From Peptoniphilus_A genitalis (lineage in GTDB: Bacteria; Bacillota; Clostridia; Tissierellales; Peptoniphilaceae), in NCBI RefSeq assembly GCF_949769225.1, contig NZ_CATKPB010000005.1: a stretch of DNA of 64,000 bases. The stretch is one strand, 5' to 3'. A program made the translations under genes and the position numbers. The notes under the pieces are model-generated. The model was not told where the DNA came from. It made no database searches and saw nothing but the letters and a program-made list of their open reading frames with translations. Shown here one piece after another: positions 17,002 through 27,195 of this stretch. Position 1 is the stretch's first letter, and every line of letters begins with the position of its first letter.

Positions 17002-18338
17002 CTTTTTGGTCCCTTATCTGCTCTTGGGCTTACTCTGTTCTTTAACTCTAAAATTATTGGTGTTCCGTCAAAGGAATAAGTATCTCTTATTTGATTTTCA
17101 ATATACCTTAGGTATGAGAAGTGGAATAGTTCTTTATCATTTACTGATAACAAGAATTTAGGTGGTCTAACACTAACTTGTGAACCATAATATAATTTTC
17201 CCCTCTTACCCTTGTCAGAAGGTGGTTGATTCATTAAAACAGCCTTATTTAATATATCATTTAAGACACCAGTTTGAATTCTATGGTTGTAGTTATTATT
17301 AACTAGCTCTATCATATCTAAAAATTCATTTACTCTTTGTCCTGTCTTAGCAGATATAAAAACAATTGGAGCATAAGTTACAAAGGGAAGCTCTTCTCTA
17401 ATTTTCTTTTCAAAGTTTCTCATTGTCTTTGTTTCTTTTTCAAGCGCATCCCACTTATTTACAGCAATTATTATTGCCTTATTGTTGTCATGAGCATAGC
17501 CAACTATTTTAGAATCCTGTTCAGTTACCCCTTCTAGTGCATCAATCATAAGAACACATACATTTGATCTTTCAATAGCTGTTAATGTCCTTATTACTGA
17601 ATAACGCTCAACACCAGGAACGATTTTCTTTTTCTTTCTTAATCCTGCCGTATCTACAAAAATATATTCATTACCCTTGTACTTTATAAGAGAGTCAATT
17701 GAGTCACGTGTAGTCCCAGGAATGTTCGTTACAATAGACCTGTTTTCTCCTGTTAAGTAGTTTAACAAAGAAGATTTTCCTACATTTGGCTTCCCTATTA
17801 AGGTTACTCTTATGTTGTCATCTTCTTCGAGTTCATCAACTGGAGTAAGACCATCTACAGCCTCATCTAAAAGATCTCCAACTCCTGTACCCTGCTCTGC
17901 ACTAATACCAATAGGTTCACCTAGACCTAATTCATAAAAGTCATATATATTATCTTTTGTTATCTTAGAATCGTACTTGTTTACTGCGAGTACAACCTTA
18001 GTTTTTGTCTTTCTTAAAAAATTAGAAATTTCTCTATCCGTTGGATTTACACTTTCAGCGCCATCAACTACAAATATTACAACATCTGATGTTTCTAAGG
18101 CTATATCTATTTGCGCCTTAATGCTGGACATGAAAATATCTTCATCTTTAAGATCTAGTCCGCCAGTATCAACTAGTAAAAATTTATAATTAAGCCAAGT
18201 TGCAGGCTGATAAATTCTATCTCTAGTAACACCTGGGGTATCTTCAGTTATTGATACCTTCCTGCCAACTATTTTATTAAATAGTGTAGACTTGCCTACA
18301 TTTGGTCTGCCAATTATTGAAATTATGGGCATTTCCAT
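16998..18338 (-). CDS. der: Ribosome biogenesis GTPase Der
   Basis: Double-GTPase needed for 50S subunit maturation. First G domain with GRPNVGKST (10-18), second with GKPNVGKSS (182-190), then a KH-like C-terminal domain. DTPGVTRD and DTAGLRKKKK switch motifs and both NKxD-type motifs are present. 446 residues is typical. GGGGTGAT precedes the ATG. First gene of the operon, with a consensus promoter upstream. Confidence 0.97.
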   Translation of the reverse strand: MEMPIISIIGRPNVGKSTLFNKIVGRKVSITEDTPGVTRDRIYQPATWLNYKFLLVDTGGLDLKDEDIFMSSIKAQIDIALETSDVVIFVVDGAESVNPTDREISNFLRKTKTKVVLAVNKYDSKITKDNIYDFYELGLGEPIGISAEQGTGVGDLLDEAVDGLTPVDELEEDDNIRVTLIGKPNVGKSSLLNYLTGENRSIVTNIPGTTRDSIDSLIKYKGNEYIFVDTAGLRKKKKIVPGVERYSVIRTLTAIERSNVCVLMIDALEGVTEQDSKIVGYAHDNNKAIIIAVNKWDALEKETKTMRNFEKKIREELPFVTYAPIVFISAKTGQRVNEFLDMIELVNNNYNHRIQTGVLNDILNKAVLMNQPPSDKGKRGKLYYGSQVSVRPPKFLLSVNDKELFHFSYLRYIENQIRDTYSFDGTPIILELKNRVSPRADKGPKR

Positions 18339-18359
18339 ATAATCACCCCTATCCTAGTT

Positions 18360-18388
18360 ATTATATCAAAGGAGATTATTTTATTCAA
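18360..18388 (-). promoter_or_regulatory. Promoter of the der operon
   Basis: TTGAAT (18383-18388) and TATAAT (18360-18365) on the minus strand, spacer 17. It is back-to-back with the ThrE promoter. Confidence 0.75.
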
Positions 18389-18401
18389 TTTCCTAATTTC
18401 G

Positions 18402-18430
18402 TTGAGAATAAAAAAACTCCATAGTATAAT
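18402..18430 (+). promoter_or_regulatory. Promoter of the ThrE pair
   Basis: TTGAGA (18402-18407) and TATAAT (18425-18430), spacer 17, about 15 bases before the start codon. Confidence 0.75.
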
Positions 18431-18445
18431 GTTTTTGGTGATAAA

Positions 18446-19225
18446 ATGGCTAAAGTCTTAAATAATATAAAAGATGCTAAGGACTTAATGAATTTATCTC
18501 TCTATACAGGAGCTCTTTTAATTCAAAATGGAGCAGAATCTTATAGGGCGGAAGATACAATTGAAAGAATTTGTAAATCTGTTTCAAATATTTCTAATGT
18601 ATCAGCTTATGCTCTTCCCTCTGCAATTTTTATTTCAATGGAGTTTGAGGGAGAAACTCTTAGCAACTTTAGAAAAATTACAATTTCTGATACAAATTTA
18701 TATAAAATTGACAGAGTAAATTCTTTTTCAAGAGAATTTGTTTCTCATGATCTTTCAATAAAAGAGGCTTATGACAGGCTTTTTGAAATTGATGGAACAG
18801 AAGAAAATCCTAAGAAAATTTATATTGGTGGTGGGATAGCAGCATCCTTTTTCTCAGTTTTATTTGGAGGAGATGTTAAAGACTTTGCCGCTAGTTTCTT
18901 TATTGGAATTCTAATATCTCTGGTTTTAGAGAAATTATCTTATTTAAAACTTTCATTTTTTATAAATAATATTATTTGTGCCTTCATCACATCAATTCTT
19001 GCAATTATTTGCGTTCACTTTGGCCTTGGTTCAAATATAGATATGATTATAATTGGTGTAATAATGCTTTTAGTACCAGGTGTAGCTATAACAAACTCCG
19101 TTAGAGATATTATGAGTGGAGAGTTTATAACTGGAGCTATTACGATGATAAAAGCATTTTTTATAGCCCTAGCCATAGCTTTTGGAGTTGGTGTTGGACT
19201 TAAGATAATGAGGTTTATATTATGA
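18446..19225 (+). CDS. Threonine/serine exporter, ThrE N-terminal half
   Basis: 259-residue membrane protein of the ThrE family (DUF1212). A soluble N-terminal part (about 1-120) includes LLIQNGAESYRAEDTIERIC, a family signature. About five hydrophobic helices follow, with LLVPGVAITNSVRDIMSG near the end. In split systems this half works with a small DUF3815 partner, encoded directly downstream with a four-base overlap. Substrate specificity (Thr, Ser or another small molecule) is not shown by sequence. GGTGAT precedes the ATG. Confidence 0.88.
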   Translation: MAKVLNNIKDAKDLMNLSLYTGALLIQNGAESYRAEDTIERICKSVSNISNVSAYALPSAIFISMEFEGETLSNFRKITISDTNLYKIDRVNSFSREFVSHDLSIKEAYDRLFEIDGTEENPKKIYIGGGIAASFFSVLFGGDVKDFAASFFIGILISLVLEKLSYLKLSFFINNIICAFITSILAIICVHFGLGSNIDMIIIGVIMLLVPGVAITNSVRDIMSGEFITGAITMIKAFFIALAIAFGVGVGLKIMRFIL

Positions 19226-19704
19226 TTTTAAATAAAAGCATTGGACAATTTCTCTTAGCAACTCTTGCAACTTACGGCTTCACTATTTATTTTAAACTCC
19301 CTAAAAAAGTTAGGCTAATTACGTCAGCTTTATCAGGATTTATATGGGTTGTATATGAACTCCTCTTCGCTTTTAGTGATAACTATATGATTTCTTATTT
19401 GTTGTCTTCTTTGTTAATAGGAGTTTGTTCGGAGTCTTTTGCAGTTTGTTTTAAAAAACCTGCAACAGTCTTCACTCTTCCATGTCTTGTACCTTTAGTA
19501 CCAGGGGCTGGAATGTACTACATCATGTATTACTTTATAGAATCTGATTATGTTGTCATGAGAGAGCATGTTATAAAAACAACATTGACAACTTCTGCTC
19601 TTGCTCTAGGAATAGTTTTGTCTCAAGGTATTGTAAGAATAATAAGAGAATTAATTAAGAATTATAAAAACAATAGAATTAATAACAATTTAACACACGA
19701 ATAG
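19222..19704 (+). CDS. Threonine/serine exporter, ThrE C-terminal half (DUF3815)
   Basis: 160 residues, nearly all membrane-spanning helices (about five). The TLPCLVPLVPGAGMYYIMYY segment is the family signature of the second half of ThrE-type exporters. The start overlaps the upstream gene (ATGA), so the two halves should be made together and assemble in the membrane. A strong terminator follows. Confidence 0.87.
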   Translation: MILNKSIGQFLLATLATYGFTIYFKLPKKVRLITSALSGFIWVVYELLFAFSDNYMISYLLSSLLIGVCSESFAVCFKKPATVFTLPCLVPLVPGAGMYYIMYYFIESDYVVMREHVIKTTLTTSALALGIVLSQGIVRIIRELIKNYKNNRINNNLTHE

Positions 19705-19717
19705 TTTTATATAACAC

Positions 19718-19750
19718 AAAAACCCTAGGTTACAAAACCTAGGGTTTAAA
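19718..19750. terminator. Bidirectional terminator between thrE and gatB
   Basis: A perfect 12-bp stem AAACCCTAGGTT / AACCTAGGGTTT with loop ACAA (19720-19747) lies between convergent genes; A/T tracts on both sides let it serve both strands. Confidence 0.9.
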
Positions 19751-19770
19751 TTATATTTTTTTAATTTTTC

Positions 19771-21201
19771 TTATCTTTCATTTAATTTTTTTACAAGCAT
19801 TTCATTTGCAACTTTTGGATTTGCTTTTCCTTTTGATTTTTTCATTACTTGTCCAACCAAGAATCCAAGAGCTCTATCTTTTCCTTCTTTAAAGTCAACA
19901 ATTGATTGTTCATTTTCATCTAGAACTTCATCTACAATTTTTTCTATTGCAGATAGGTCTGTCATTTGTACAAGACCAAGTCTTTCAATTATTTCCTTTG
20001 CTCCATCACCAGTTTCAAACATTTCTCTTAAAACTTTTTTACCAGCATTGTTGCTGATCTTTTCACTCTTAATTGCATTTAAAAGTTCAATAAATTCTTT
20101 GTTTTCAAAAGGTAGTTTAAATTCTTCGTCATCAGAAATTTCAACTCTTCTTAAAATTTCTGTTTGAATCCAGTTTGATAATAAAGTATAGTCTTTAAAA
20201 TCTTTTGCAAGTTCTTCGAAAAACTTTGCGAGTTCTCTGGAAGAAGTTAATACTTGTGCATCTTCAAGAGTAATGTCATATTCCTTTACAAATCTTTCAA
20301 TCATTTGCTCTGGAAGCTCTGGCATTTTATCTACTACTTCTTTTATTTCTTCATCTGTAATATGAACTATTGGAAGATCACCTTCTGGTGCAAACCTATA
20401 GTCATTTGCAGTGTACTTAACCCTCATTAAGATGGTTTCATTTTTTGCGTCGTCCCATCTTCTAGTAGTCTTGATTTCATCTTCATGATTTTCAAGAAGT
20501 TTTATGTGTCTTTCTACTTCAAAATCAATTGCCTTTTCAACGCCCCTAAAGGAGTTAAGGTTTTTAACTTCTGTTATAGCAGTTTTTTCTCCTGTTTCCA
20601 TGTCCTTGACATTTACGTTAACATCACATCTAAGGGATCCTTCTTCCATCTTACAGTCTGATATATCCAAGAATCTAAGAGTTGACTTTAATTTTTCTAG
20701 AAAGTCTCGAGCTTCTTTACCACTAGAAATATCTGGTTTAGTAACAATTTCTATTAGAGGAACACCACATCTATTATAGTCCATTAGCGTTTCGTTATCT
20801 TCTGTGTGAAGACTTTTTGCTGTATCCTCTTCCATTTGAATTTGGAAAAGTCCAATCTTTTTCTTACCATCTTCTGTGTCTATTTCAAGATAGCCATCAG
20901 TGCAAATTGGTTTATCATTTTGTGTGATTTGGAAACCCTTTGTCAAGTCTGGATAAAAATAATTTTTTCTATCAAATTTGGATTTGTTATTAATCTTACA
21001 GTTAAAAGCAGTTCCTGCCATTATAGTATAATTAACAGCATTTCTATTTAGAACTGGCATCCCACCAGGAAGTGCCAAACACACTGGACATACATTTGTG
21101 TTAGGTTCATCACCAAAGGAGTTTTTACATGAACAAAAGGCTTTTGTTTCTGTGGAAAGTTCTACGTGAATTTCCAATCCTACAATTGTTTTATATCTCA
21201 T
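19771..21201 (-). CDS. gatB: Asp/Glu-tRNA amidotransferase subunit B
   Basis: GatB is the kinase/tRNA-binding subunit of GatCAB, which converts Glu-tRNA(Gln) (or Asp-tRNA(Asn)) to the amidated form. The N-terminal VGLEIHVELSTETKAFC and the CPVCLALPGGMPVLN segment with cysteines of the zinc site are visible. The C-terminal helical and YqeY-like domains end in KKSKGKANPKVANEMLVKKL. 476 residues is standard. The start overlaps the end of gatA by four bases. Confidence 0.97.
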   Translation of the reverse strand: MRYKTIVGLEIHVELSTETKAFCSCKNSFGDEPNTNVCPVCLALPGGMPVLNRNAVNYTIMAGTAFNCKINNKSKFDRKNYFYPDLTKGFQITQNDKPICTDGYLEIDTEDGKKKIGLFQIQMEEDTAKSLHTEDNETLMDYNRCGVPLIEIVTKPDISSGKEARDFLEKLKSTLRFLDISDCKMEEGSLRCDVNVNVKDMETGEKTAITEVKNLNSFRGVEKAIDFEVERHIKLLENHEDEIKTTRRWDDAKNETILMRVKYTANDYRFAPEGDLPIVHITDEEIKEVVDKMPELPEQMIERFVKEYDITLEDAQVLTSSRELAKFFEELAKDFKDYTLLSNWIQTEILRRVEISDDEEFKLPFENKEFIELLNAIKSEKISNNAGKKVLREMFETGDGAKEIIERLGLVQMTDLSAIEKIVDEVLDENEQSIVDFKEGKDRALGFLVGQVMKKSKGKANPKVANEMLVKKLNER

Positions 21202-22649
21202 TTGTTTAAGCTCCTTTCAAATGCTAGGGACGCTTGAAGTAGGTCCTTGTCCTTAAATCTCTTACCTGTAAATTCAATACCAATTGATAGTCCATCTTGA
21301 CCTGCTGGCATTGGTAGTGAAATTGAAGGAGATCCCACCATATTAGCAGGAATTGTAAATAAGTCTGCTTGATATGCTTCAACTGGACTTATATTATCAT
21401 CAATTTTAAAAGGAAGAACTGGGAATGTTGGACAAATCATAAAATCGTAATCCTTAAACATTCTATCCATATCTCTTTTAATTAAACCTCTAACCTTTAG
21501 GGCCTTATAATAAAATTCTTCAGCATTATCCATAGATAGGATATTAGTACCTATCATAATTCTTCTCTTGACTTCGTCTCCAAAGCCTTCACTTCTTGAA
21601 GCACGGTACATTTCTTCTATCGTTTCAAATTTTTTGTCTGTTCTGTGACCATATCTTATGGAATCAAATCGAGCCAAGTTCGATGCAATTTCTCCATTAA
21701 CAAGAATATTATAAGTTTCTATAGTGTGGTTTAGGGATTCAATGTCGTATTCATCAACTTGGGCACCATTATCTCTTAAAATTTCAATTGCCTTTTCAAG
21801 TTCACTTCTAACTCTCTCATTTAAATCCATTTCTAAATATGTTTTAGGAATAGCAAACTTTTTACCTTCAAGGTTTTTAATTGCATCATCAGAAAAATCA
21901 AAATCAAAATTTAATCCTGGATTTCCTACAGAAGTTGCATCTCTTTCATCCCTACCTTCTATTACATTAAACATTATTGTAAGATCTCTAACATCATTTG
22001 CAATAACACCAGGTTGATCAAAGGTGTTTGCCATTGAAGCCATACCAAACCTAGAAATGGAACCATAAGTTGGTTTCATACCAACAGTTTTACAAAAGCT
22101 TGAAGGTTGTCTAACAGATCCACCAGTATCAGATCCAATAGATATAGCTGCCATATTAGCACTAACAGATGCAGCTGATCCACCTGATGATCCACCAGAA
22201 ACTCTTGTAATATCAAGTGGATTTTTTGTTACTCCAAAGTATGAAGTTCTAGTTGATGCTCCCATGGCAAATTCATCCAAGTTTACCTTGCCTAATATGA
22301 CTCCATCATTATCCTTTATTTTTTTAACTAGTGTGGCATCATAGGGTGAAATATAATTTTCAAGCATCCTAGAGCCGCAAGTCATCTTTACATTTTTCAC
22401 AGAAATATTGTCTTTAATAGAAATAGCAATCCCTGCAAGAGGAGACATATCTTCTCTGTTATGGAATTTTTCATCTACTTCCTTAGCTTTTTTTAAAGCC
22501 AATTCTTCTGTAACTGTAATATACGCATTAATTTCTTTATCTTTTTCTTTAATATTGTCTAGAAATTCTCTTGTAACTTCTTCACAAGAGAAATCTCTGT
22601 TTCTATATCCTTGAGCTATCTCCCAGGCCTTTAATTTGCTAAAAGTCAT
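21198..22649 (-). CDS. gatA: Asp/Glu-tRNA amidotransferase subunit A
   Basis: Amidase subunit that releases ammonia from glutamine for GatB. The Ser-Ser-Lys triad is intact as K79 (SIKDNISV), S154 (SGGSSGGSAA) and S178 (GSDTGGSVR), the same numbering as known Staphylococcus GatA. 483 residues is normal. The gene follows gatC by nine bases and overlaps gatB. The presence of all three subunits implies indirect synthesis of Gln-tRNA. Confidence 0.97.
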   Translation of the reverse strand: MTFSKLKAWEIAQGYRNRDFSCEEVTREFLDNIKEKDKEINAYITVTEELALKKAKEVDEKFHNREDMSPLAGIAISIKDNISVKNVKMTCGSRMLENYISPYDATLVKKIKDNDGVILGKVNLDEFAMGASTRTSYFGVTKNPLDITRVSGGSSGGSAASVSANMAAISIGSDTGGSVRQPSSFCKTVGMKPTYGSISRFGMASMANTFDQPGVIANDVRDLTIMFNVIEGRDERDATSVGNPGLNFDFDFSDDAIKNLEGKKFAIPKTYLEMDLNERVRSELEKAIEILRDNGAQVDEYDIESLNHTIETYNILVNGEIASNLARFDSIRYGHRTDKKFETIEEMYRASRSEGFGDEVKRRIMIGTNILSMDNAEEFYYKALKVRGLIKRDMDRMFKDYDFMICPTFPVLPFKIDDNISPVEAYQADLFTIPANMVGSPSISLPMPAGQDGLSIGIEFTGKRFKDKDLLQASLAFERSLNK

Positions 22650-22658
22650 GAGTCCCTC

Positions 22659-22940
22659 CTATTCTACAAACTTAATGAGTTTAAAATAACCGTATTTTTT
22701 AGTAGCGGCGTTTTCTAGTGCCTCTTCTTGAGTAAGAGACTCCCCTGTTTTATCTTCACGAATATTATTTTCTGTTCCATTAACTTGAAATACCATTTCA
22801 ACACCATCGGTGTCAATTTCTTTTATTTTATTTACAAGTTCTATATTTTCATCAAAGCTTGGTGCAAATTTATCTAGCTCTTCATCAGTAAAATCTATTT
22901 GAGCTATATCTGCAATATGCCTTATGTCTTCTTTATTCAT
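22659..22940 (-). CDS. gatC: Asp/Glu-tRNA amidotransferase subunit C
   Basis: Small 93-residue subunit that wraps between GatA and GatB and stabilises the complex. The helical N-terminus DIRHIADIAQIDFTDEELDK and the conserved VNKIKEIDTDGVE segment match the family. The ATG overlaps the ligA stop by eight bases, and the AGGAGG ribosome site lies inside the last codons of ligA. Confidence 0.95.
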   Translation of the reverse strand: MNKEDIRHIADIAQIDFTDEELDKFAPSFDENIELVNKIKEIDTDGVEMVFQVNGTENNIREDKTGESLTQEEALENAATKKYGYFKLIKFVE

Positions 22941-24930
22941 TTAAACCTCCTACTAAATCTTCAAGTTCTCCCAAACTCAAAATTTTTATATCTAAGGACC
23001 TTGCTTTCTCATACTTGGATCCTGGGTTCTCTCCTACAACAACATAATCTGTGTTTTTACTTACTGATCCTGTTACTTTAGCACCTAAAGATATCAGTTT
23101 TTCTTCCAATTCTTTTCTAGGAATTTCTAATGTCCCTGTTAATACAAAAGTTTTTTTATCAAGTGGCTTAGGTCCCTTATTATCATCTTCATATACTGGC
23201 TTTAAACCTAAGTCAAATAACTCATCCACTGCCCCAATGATTCTTTCATCGTGGAAAAATTCTACAATTTCTTTTGCAGTAATGTTTCCAATGTCTCCTA
23301 TAGAGACAAGTTCTTCTTCCTTAGAATTTTTTAATTTATCAAAGGACTTAAAATGATAAGCTAAGTCTCTAGCAGTTTTTATACCAACGTTAGGTATTCC
23401 TAGGGCAAAGATAAAATTTGATAAATGTGGTTTTTTAGAACTTTCAATTGAATTTAGAAGATTGTCAGTCCTCTTTTCTTTAAAACCTTCTATTTTAATT
23501 ATATCTTCATATTTTAGCTTGTAAATATCAGGGATTTCTTTCAAGCCAATAGTAGCCATTAACTTTTCTATAGTTTTCTCGCTAAAACCTTCTATGTCCA
23601 TTGCATCTCTTGATGCAAAATGTGTGAGCCTTGAAACTAATTGTGGAACACAAGATAAGGTGTTAGGGCAGAATATGTGAACACCATCTTGATAAAGATG
23701 AGACCCGCAATAAGGGCAAGTTTTTGGCTTTTCTATTTCACGTGTTTCGTTATCACTTGGAAGAGTTCCTAATATTTCTGGTATAACATCGTTAGACCTT
23801 CTTATTAAAACTCTCGAACCTATCTTAACCTTTTTCCTAAGTATGTCATCATAATTATTTAAGGTAGCTCTTTGTACTGTTACGCCACCAATATCAACTG
23901 GTTCAAGAATTGCTGAAGGAGTAACCTTAGCTGTCCTTCCAACATTCCACACTACATCAAGAAGAGTAGTTGAAATTTCTTCCGCTTCAAATTTATAAGC
24001 AACTGCCCAACGAGGAAACTTATTTGTATATCCAAGAGCTTTTCTAGTTTCTATGTCATTTACCTTTATAGTCACGCCATCAATTAAAACATCTAACTTA
24101 TTTCTGTTTTCTCCAATTTCTTTTATTTTTTGTGCTATATCTGAGAATTTTTTGACTTTAAAGTTATATTTTGAAACTTTAAAATTATTTTCTCTTAAGA
24201 AATTTTTAATATCATCATCTGATTTAAATATATCTTCTTCGATATATCCAACATTATAAAAGAAAGCTGTTAAGTTTCTTTTTTTAGTAACCTTGGGATC
24301 CAAGTTTCTTAAGGCGCCTGCTGCTGCATTCCTAGCATTTTTTAATTTCTCATCATTTTCTTGGTTGTATTTCTCTAGTTCAGATAGAGGCATCAAGCCT
24401 TCTCCTTGAACTTCAATTTTCCCAGGATAAGAAATTATTAAGGGAACAGAGTAAATTGTCTTTACTTGTTCTAGGATTTCTTCGCCAATTATCCCATTAC
24501 CCCTAGTGGATGCCATAACAAGATTTTGATTTTCATATGTTAGGTTAATTGTAAGTCCATCAAACTTAAGCTCAACTATAAATTCTGGTTCTGGCAATTT
24601 ATTTACATTGTTTTGATTATAGTCACTTACAAATTTTTCTATTCTATTAAACCATCCAAGAAGAGCTTCATCTCCCTGAGCCTTATCCATTGAGTAAAGC
24701 CTAGCAAGATGAGTATGTTTTTCAAATTTGCTAAGGACAGCGCCACCTACTCGAGTTGTAGGTGAATAAGGTAGAACTCTTCCACTTTCTTTCTCTAAGT
24801 TTACTAACTTGTCGTAAAGCTTGTCATACTCAGCATCAGAAAGAAGTGGATCGTCAAGAGTATAATAATGGTAATTTAATTTATCAATTTCCTTGATTAA
24901 ATTTTCCATTTCTTTTATTTTATCCTTCAT
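22933..24930 (-). CDS. ligA: NAD-dependent DNA ligase LigA
   Basis: Seals nicks during replication and repair using NAD+. Domain Ia with the YHYYTLDDPLLSDAEYD motif comes first. The adenylation Lys122 is in LKFDG, and an OB fold follows. A four-cysteine zinc finger (CPYCGSHLYQDG, then CPNTLSC), helix-hairpin-helix repeats and a C-terminal BRCT domain complete it. 665 residues is typical. Ten bases after pcrA, with which it is commonly paired in Firmicutes. Confidence 0.97.
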   Translation of the reverse strand: MKDKIKEMENLIKEIDKLNYHYYTLDDPLLSDAEYDKLYDKLVNLEKESGRVLPYSPTTRVGGAVLSKFEKHTHLARLYSMDKAQGDEALLGWFNRIEKFVSDYNQNNVNKLPEPEFIVELKFDGLTINLTYENQNLVMASTRGNGIIGEEILEQVKTIYSVPLIISYPGKIEVQGEGLMPLSELEKYNQENDEKLKNARNAAAGALRNLDPKVTKKRNLTAFFYNVGYIEEDIFKSDDDIKNFLRENNFKVSKYNFKVKKFSDIAQKIKEIGENRNKLDVLIDGVTIKVNDIETRKALGYTNKFPRWAVAYKFEAEEISTTLLDVVWNVGRTAKVTPSAILEPVDIGGVTVQRATLNNYDDILRKKVKIGSRVLIRRSNDVIPEILGTLPSDNETREIEKPKTCPYCGSHLYQDGVHIFCPNTLSCVPQLVSRLTHFASRDAMDIEGFSEKTIEKLMATIGLKEIPDIYKLKYEDIIKIEGFKEKRTDNLLNSIESSKKPHLSNFIFALGIPNVGIKTARDLAYHFKSFDKLKNSKEEELVSIGDIGNITAKEIVEFFHDERIIGAVDELFDLGLKPVYEDDNKGPKPLDKKTFVLTGTLEIPRKELEEKLISLGAKVTGSVSKNTDYVVVGENPGSKYEKARSLDIKILSLGELEDLVGGLNE

Positions 24931-24940
24931 AAGTCACCAA

Positions 24941-27145
24941 CTAATCAATTAATTTAATAGGAGCAACAGATAGCATAAGTCTCTTTAATCCCTTTTTGTC
25001 AAAGGAAATAACAACTTCATAATCTCCGTTTTTCTCTTTCTTTTGGACTACCATGCCTTTGCCAAATATTTTATGCTTAACTTTATCACCAACGCTTATG
25101 TTCTTATCAGTTGCTTGGTTAAGTCCCTTGCTAGCTTCAGTCTTTTTTTCTATTCCAAAGAATTTAGTTTTTCTATTAACCGAAGATTTGTTTCCTTCAT
25201 TATAGTCGCGAATTTCTAAAAGTTCTCTACTCTTATCTTCAATAATTTCTATTGTTTCGCCCATTTCATGAATAAATCTACTTCTTTTTGCCGGAGTTAA
25301 TTTGCCATACATGGATCTAGTCCTTGAGGATGAAATAAAAAGATTGTTGCAGGCTCTTGTGACTCCTACATAACAAAGTCTTCTCTCTTCTTCAACCTCA
25401 TCTTCACTTTCAATAGATCTATTAGATGGGAAAAGTCCTTCTTCAAATCCAACTAAAAATACAGTGGAGAATTCCAAACCTTTTGCAGCGTGCATTGTCA
25501 TAAGATTGACTCCACTTTCTTCGGAAGTCTTATCAACATCGGATAAAATTGATAGGGTATTTAAATATTCGGCAAGTTCTACTCCTTCCCTATCGTATTC
25601 CATTATATTAGAGTGAAGTTCTTCAATATTTTCAAGTCTAGTCTTAGCTTCAATTGTATTTTGACTTTTTAAATCTTCTACATAACCACTTTCGTATAAT
25701 ACTTCTTCAAAAAGCTTTCCAATAGAAAGTTTTTCAGACCTATCTTTTAAAATCTTCAAGATGCTTCCGAAATCTCTAACATTTTTTCTTGCCCTGATGT
25801 TCAAATCCTCAAATTTGTCAATATTTGTCACAAGATCATAAAGGGAAATTCCATTTTTATCAGCATAATCTAATAAATCAGCTAAAGATGTATCACCTAT
25901 CCCTCGCTTTGGTCTGTTTATTATCCTAGATAAACTTACATTATCATCAGTATTATTTATAGCTCTCAGGTAAGCTAAGATATCCTTTACTTCCATCCTA
26001 TCATAGAACTTTAGTCCACCTACAATCTTGTATGGTATGCTCTCTCTAACTAGGGCCTCTTCAAAACCTCTTGACTGAGCATTGGTCCTATATAAGATAG
26101 CCATATCTTTAAACTCTTCACCCTTATAGTGAAGACCTATTATTTTATTTATAACTCCATATTCTTCCTCATTTGAGTGAGGAAACTCTCTATAAACAAC
26201 TGGTTTACCTTCATTTCTTGAAGTCCAAAGATTTTTTTCAATCCTAGTTCTGTTATTTTCTATAACCTTGTTAGCTACTTCAAGAATTTTTTGAGTAGAC
26301 CTATAATTCTGTTCTAGCTTTACAATTTTTGCACCAGGAAAATCCTTGTGGAAGTTTAAGATATTATTTATATCAGCGCCACGCCACTTATAAATAGATT
26401 GGTCGTTGTCTCCAACCACTGTTAGATTTGGTTCATTTCCTGCAACCAGTTTAATAAATTCATATTGAATTTTATTAGTATCTTGGTATTCATCAACGAA
26501 TATATATTCAAACTTACTCCTATAAAAATCTCTGACATCTTCATAGTCTCTTAAAATATCAACTGTTTTTATTAGGAGGTCATCAAAATCCAAAGCGTTA
26601 TTGCTAACTAACTTTTTTTCATAAATTTCATAAATTTTACCAAGATTTTCTTTAAAAAAGTTAGTCTTATTTAAATCTATATATTCTTTTGGACTTAATC
26701 CTTCACTTTTTATGTTTGAAATATCATTAACAAGGGATCTTGGTTTATAAATATCCCTGTCTAGTCCTAACTCTCCTATAGCTTCTTTTACAACAGTAAT
26801 TTGGTCGTCTCTATCATAAATAGTAAAACTTGAGCTATAACCAATTTTATTTATATTTTTCCTAAGTATTCTAACACAAATTGAGTGAAAGGTTCCTATC
26901 CACATTGAGGAGATGTCTTCGTCAATTAATTTTGAAACTCTATCTCTCATTTCATTAGCAGCCTTATTAGTAAAGGTAATTGCCAAAATTTTCCAAGATG
27001 GAACTTGTAACTCCTCGATTAAATATGCAATTTTAGAAGTTACCACCTTGGTTTTGCCACTTCCAGCTCCCGCTAAAATAAGCAAGGGACCTTTCGTTGC
27101 CAAAAGGGCTTCCTTTTGTTTATCGTTTAATGTATTTATATCCAT
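24941..27145 (-). CDS. pcrA: ATP-dependent DNA helicase PcrA/UvrD
   Basis: Superfamily 1A 3'-5' helicase for repair and removal of proteins such as RecA or stalled polymerase. Walker A AGAGSGKT (25-32), DEYQDTN, GDNDQSIYKWRGAD, QNYRST and VGVTRA motifs are intact. The C-terminal region (about 660-734) is a Tudor-like fold known to contact RNA polymerase in PcrA. 734 residues. First gene of pcrA-ligA-gatCAB; AGGAG precedes the ATG. Confidence 0.97.
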   Translation of the reverse strand: MDINTLNDKQKEALLATKGPLLILAGAGSGKTKVVTSKIAYLIEELQVPSWKILAITFTNKAANEMRDRVSKLIDEDISSMWIGTFHSICVRILRKNINKIGYSSSFTIYDRDDQITVVKEAIGELGLDRDIYKPRSLVNDISNIKSEGLSPKEYIDLNKTNFFKENLGKIYEIYEKKLVSNNALDFDDLLIKTVDILRDYEDVRDFYRSKFEYIFVDEYQDTNKIQYEFIKLVAGNEPNLTVVGDNDQSIYKWRGADINNILNFHKDFPGAKIVKLEQNYRSTQKILEVANKVIENNRTRIEKNLWTSRNEGKPVVYREFPHSNEEEYGVINKIIGLHYKGEEFKDMAILYRTNAQSRGFEEALVRESIPYKIVGGLKFYDRMEVKDILAYLRAINNTDDNVSLSRIINRPKRGIGDTSLADLLDYADKNGISLYDLVTNIDKFEDLNIRARKNVRDFGSILKILKDRSEKLSIGKLFEEVLYESGYVEDLKSQNTIEAKTRLENIEELHSNIMEYDREGVELAEYLNTLSILSDVDKTSEESGVNLMTMHAAKGLEFSTVFLVGFEEGLFPSNRSIESEDEVEEERRLCYVGVTRACNNLFISSSRTRSMYGKLTPAKRSRFIHEMGETIEIIEDKSRELLEIRDYNEGNKSSVNRKTKFFGIEKKTEASKGLNQATDKNISVGDKVKHKIFGKGMVVQKKEKNGDYEVVISFDKKGLKRLMLSVAPIKLID

Positions 27146-27166
27146 GACTTCTCCTTACTGCTAAAT

Positions 27167-27195
27167 ATTATATGTTTTTTTTCCCTTATTTTCAA
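27167..27195 (-). promoter_or_regulatory. Promoter of pcrA-ligA-gatCAB
   Basis: TTGAAA (27190-27195) and TATAAT (27167-27172) on the minus strand, spacer 17. The -35 box overlaps the tcdA stop codon. Confidence 0.75.
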